Origin: an uncultured Muribaculaceae bacterium
GTDB taxonomy: Bacteria > Bacteroidota > Bacteroidia > Bacteroidales > Muribaculaceae
Length of the DNA: 64,000 nucleotides
Assembly (NCBI GenBank): GCA_910583775.1
Contig: CAJTYD010000001.1
Location: 91,628-155,627, forward strand
Direction: 5' to 3'
The notes under the pieces were generated by a model. It saw nothing but the letters and a program-made list of their open reading frames with translations. It was not told the origin of the DNA and made no database searches. The first letter of the stretch is position 1. Every line of letters starts with the position of its first letter. A program made the translations under genes and the position numbers. Below, in pieces: positions 63,841 through 64,000 of this stretch.

Positions 63841-64000
63841 AACTGTGTCGAGCCGGAAGGCGAGAAAAAAGTAATTTCTCTTATCCCGGCCCCCTCCATC
63901 ACATACCCATATAAAAAAAAGAATATGGCTTGTCTCACGACAAACGTATCTGTCTCCGCGTGACACATCCACGATAATAAAGCAAAGGCTCCCGTGAAGG

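Noticed and set aside
63733..63972. Minus-strand frame containing repeated LMANR peptide
   Set aside because: Reflects the tandem repeat at 63608-63802 and crosses a predicted terminator.

Overview
The window looks like a chromosomal segment of a member of Bacteroidota, order Bacteroidales. A gut Muribaculaceae-type genome would fit, but that is inference. Supporting signs: several start regions carry the Bacteroidales promoter pair (TTTG, about 20 bp, TAnnTTTG); Shine-Dalgarno sequences are mostly absent; NuoC and NuoD are fused and NuoEFG are missing; AtpB has a long exported N-terminal domain; and a UpxY/NusG-like antiterminator lies upstream of a surface polysaccharide locus. Nearly every gene is on the minus strand. 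The exceptions are the broken DUF4143 ATPase at the left edge and one GxxExxY gene.

In transcription order (right to left), a TonB-dependent receptor and a lipoprotein (63.5-60.3 kb) are followed by one co-directional block of respiratory genes (60.0-42.6 kb). This block is nuoA-B-CD-H, then a complete F-type ATP synthase set atpD-C-B-E-F-H-A-G, then nuoI-J-K-L-M-N. The ATP synthase operon is therefore nested inside the complex I operon, with a consensus promoter in front and a strong terminator behind. A three-gene glycogen/alpha-glucan operon follows (GH133-type debranching enzyme, GT4 glycosyltransferase, GH57 enzyme with a histone-like Lys/Ala tail; 42.1-37.4 kb) and ends in another terminator.

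From 37.3 kb to the left edge the window is devoted to surface glycan synthesis. The first part holds a nonulosonate-like sugar set (4,6-dehydratase, LegC-type aminotransferase, CMP-sugar synthetase, Gfo/Idh/MocA oxidoreductase, SDR), interrupted by a 195-bp MITE. Next comes upxY with its promoter and structured leader. Between upxY and the glycan genes sits a small defence-type island: a MntA/HepT pair, a RelE-like candidate toxin-antitoxin pair, an exported protein of unknown function and an AbiH protein.

The main polysaccharide operon (26.2-1.1 kb) begins with phosphonate genes (cytidylyltransferase-PEP mutase fusion, phosphonopyruvate decarboxylase, iron alcohol dehydrogenase). These predict a CMP-activated hydroxyethylphosphonate, with a CDP-glycerol-transferase-like enzyme as the likely transferase. 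A dTDP-3-amino-3,6-dideoxyhexose set follows with two tandem FdtA-type isomerases, then Wzx, an acyltransferase, GT2 and GT4 enzymes, a Wzy-like polymerase and a WbpG-like amidotransferase. The UDP-L-FucNAc pathway (CapE/CapF/CapG types) with WbuB comes next, then a PglC-type initiating sugar transferase, an ATP-grasp enzyme, a HAD phosphatase, a DegT aminotransferase and WbuC. Much of this stretch is visibly richer in A+T than the nuo/atp/glycogen core, consistent with horizontal exchange.

The intergenic DNA is unusually rich in repeats. An 80-bp imperfect palindrome occurs as tandem arrays on both sides of the GxxExxY gene, which interrupts the L-FucNAc operon. Diverged single copies, a second sequence family with matching changes in both arms, and GGACGCAC hairpins are scattered elsewhere. 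A 162-bp promoter/operator segment is duplicated in front of the two toxin-antitoxin-like modules. The most noteworthy features are the nested atp-in-nuo operon, the palindrome arrays around the GxxExxY gene, and the duplicated operator before two different TA-like modules.
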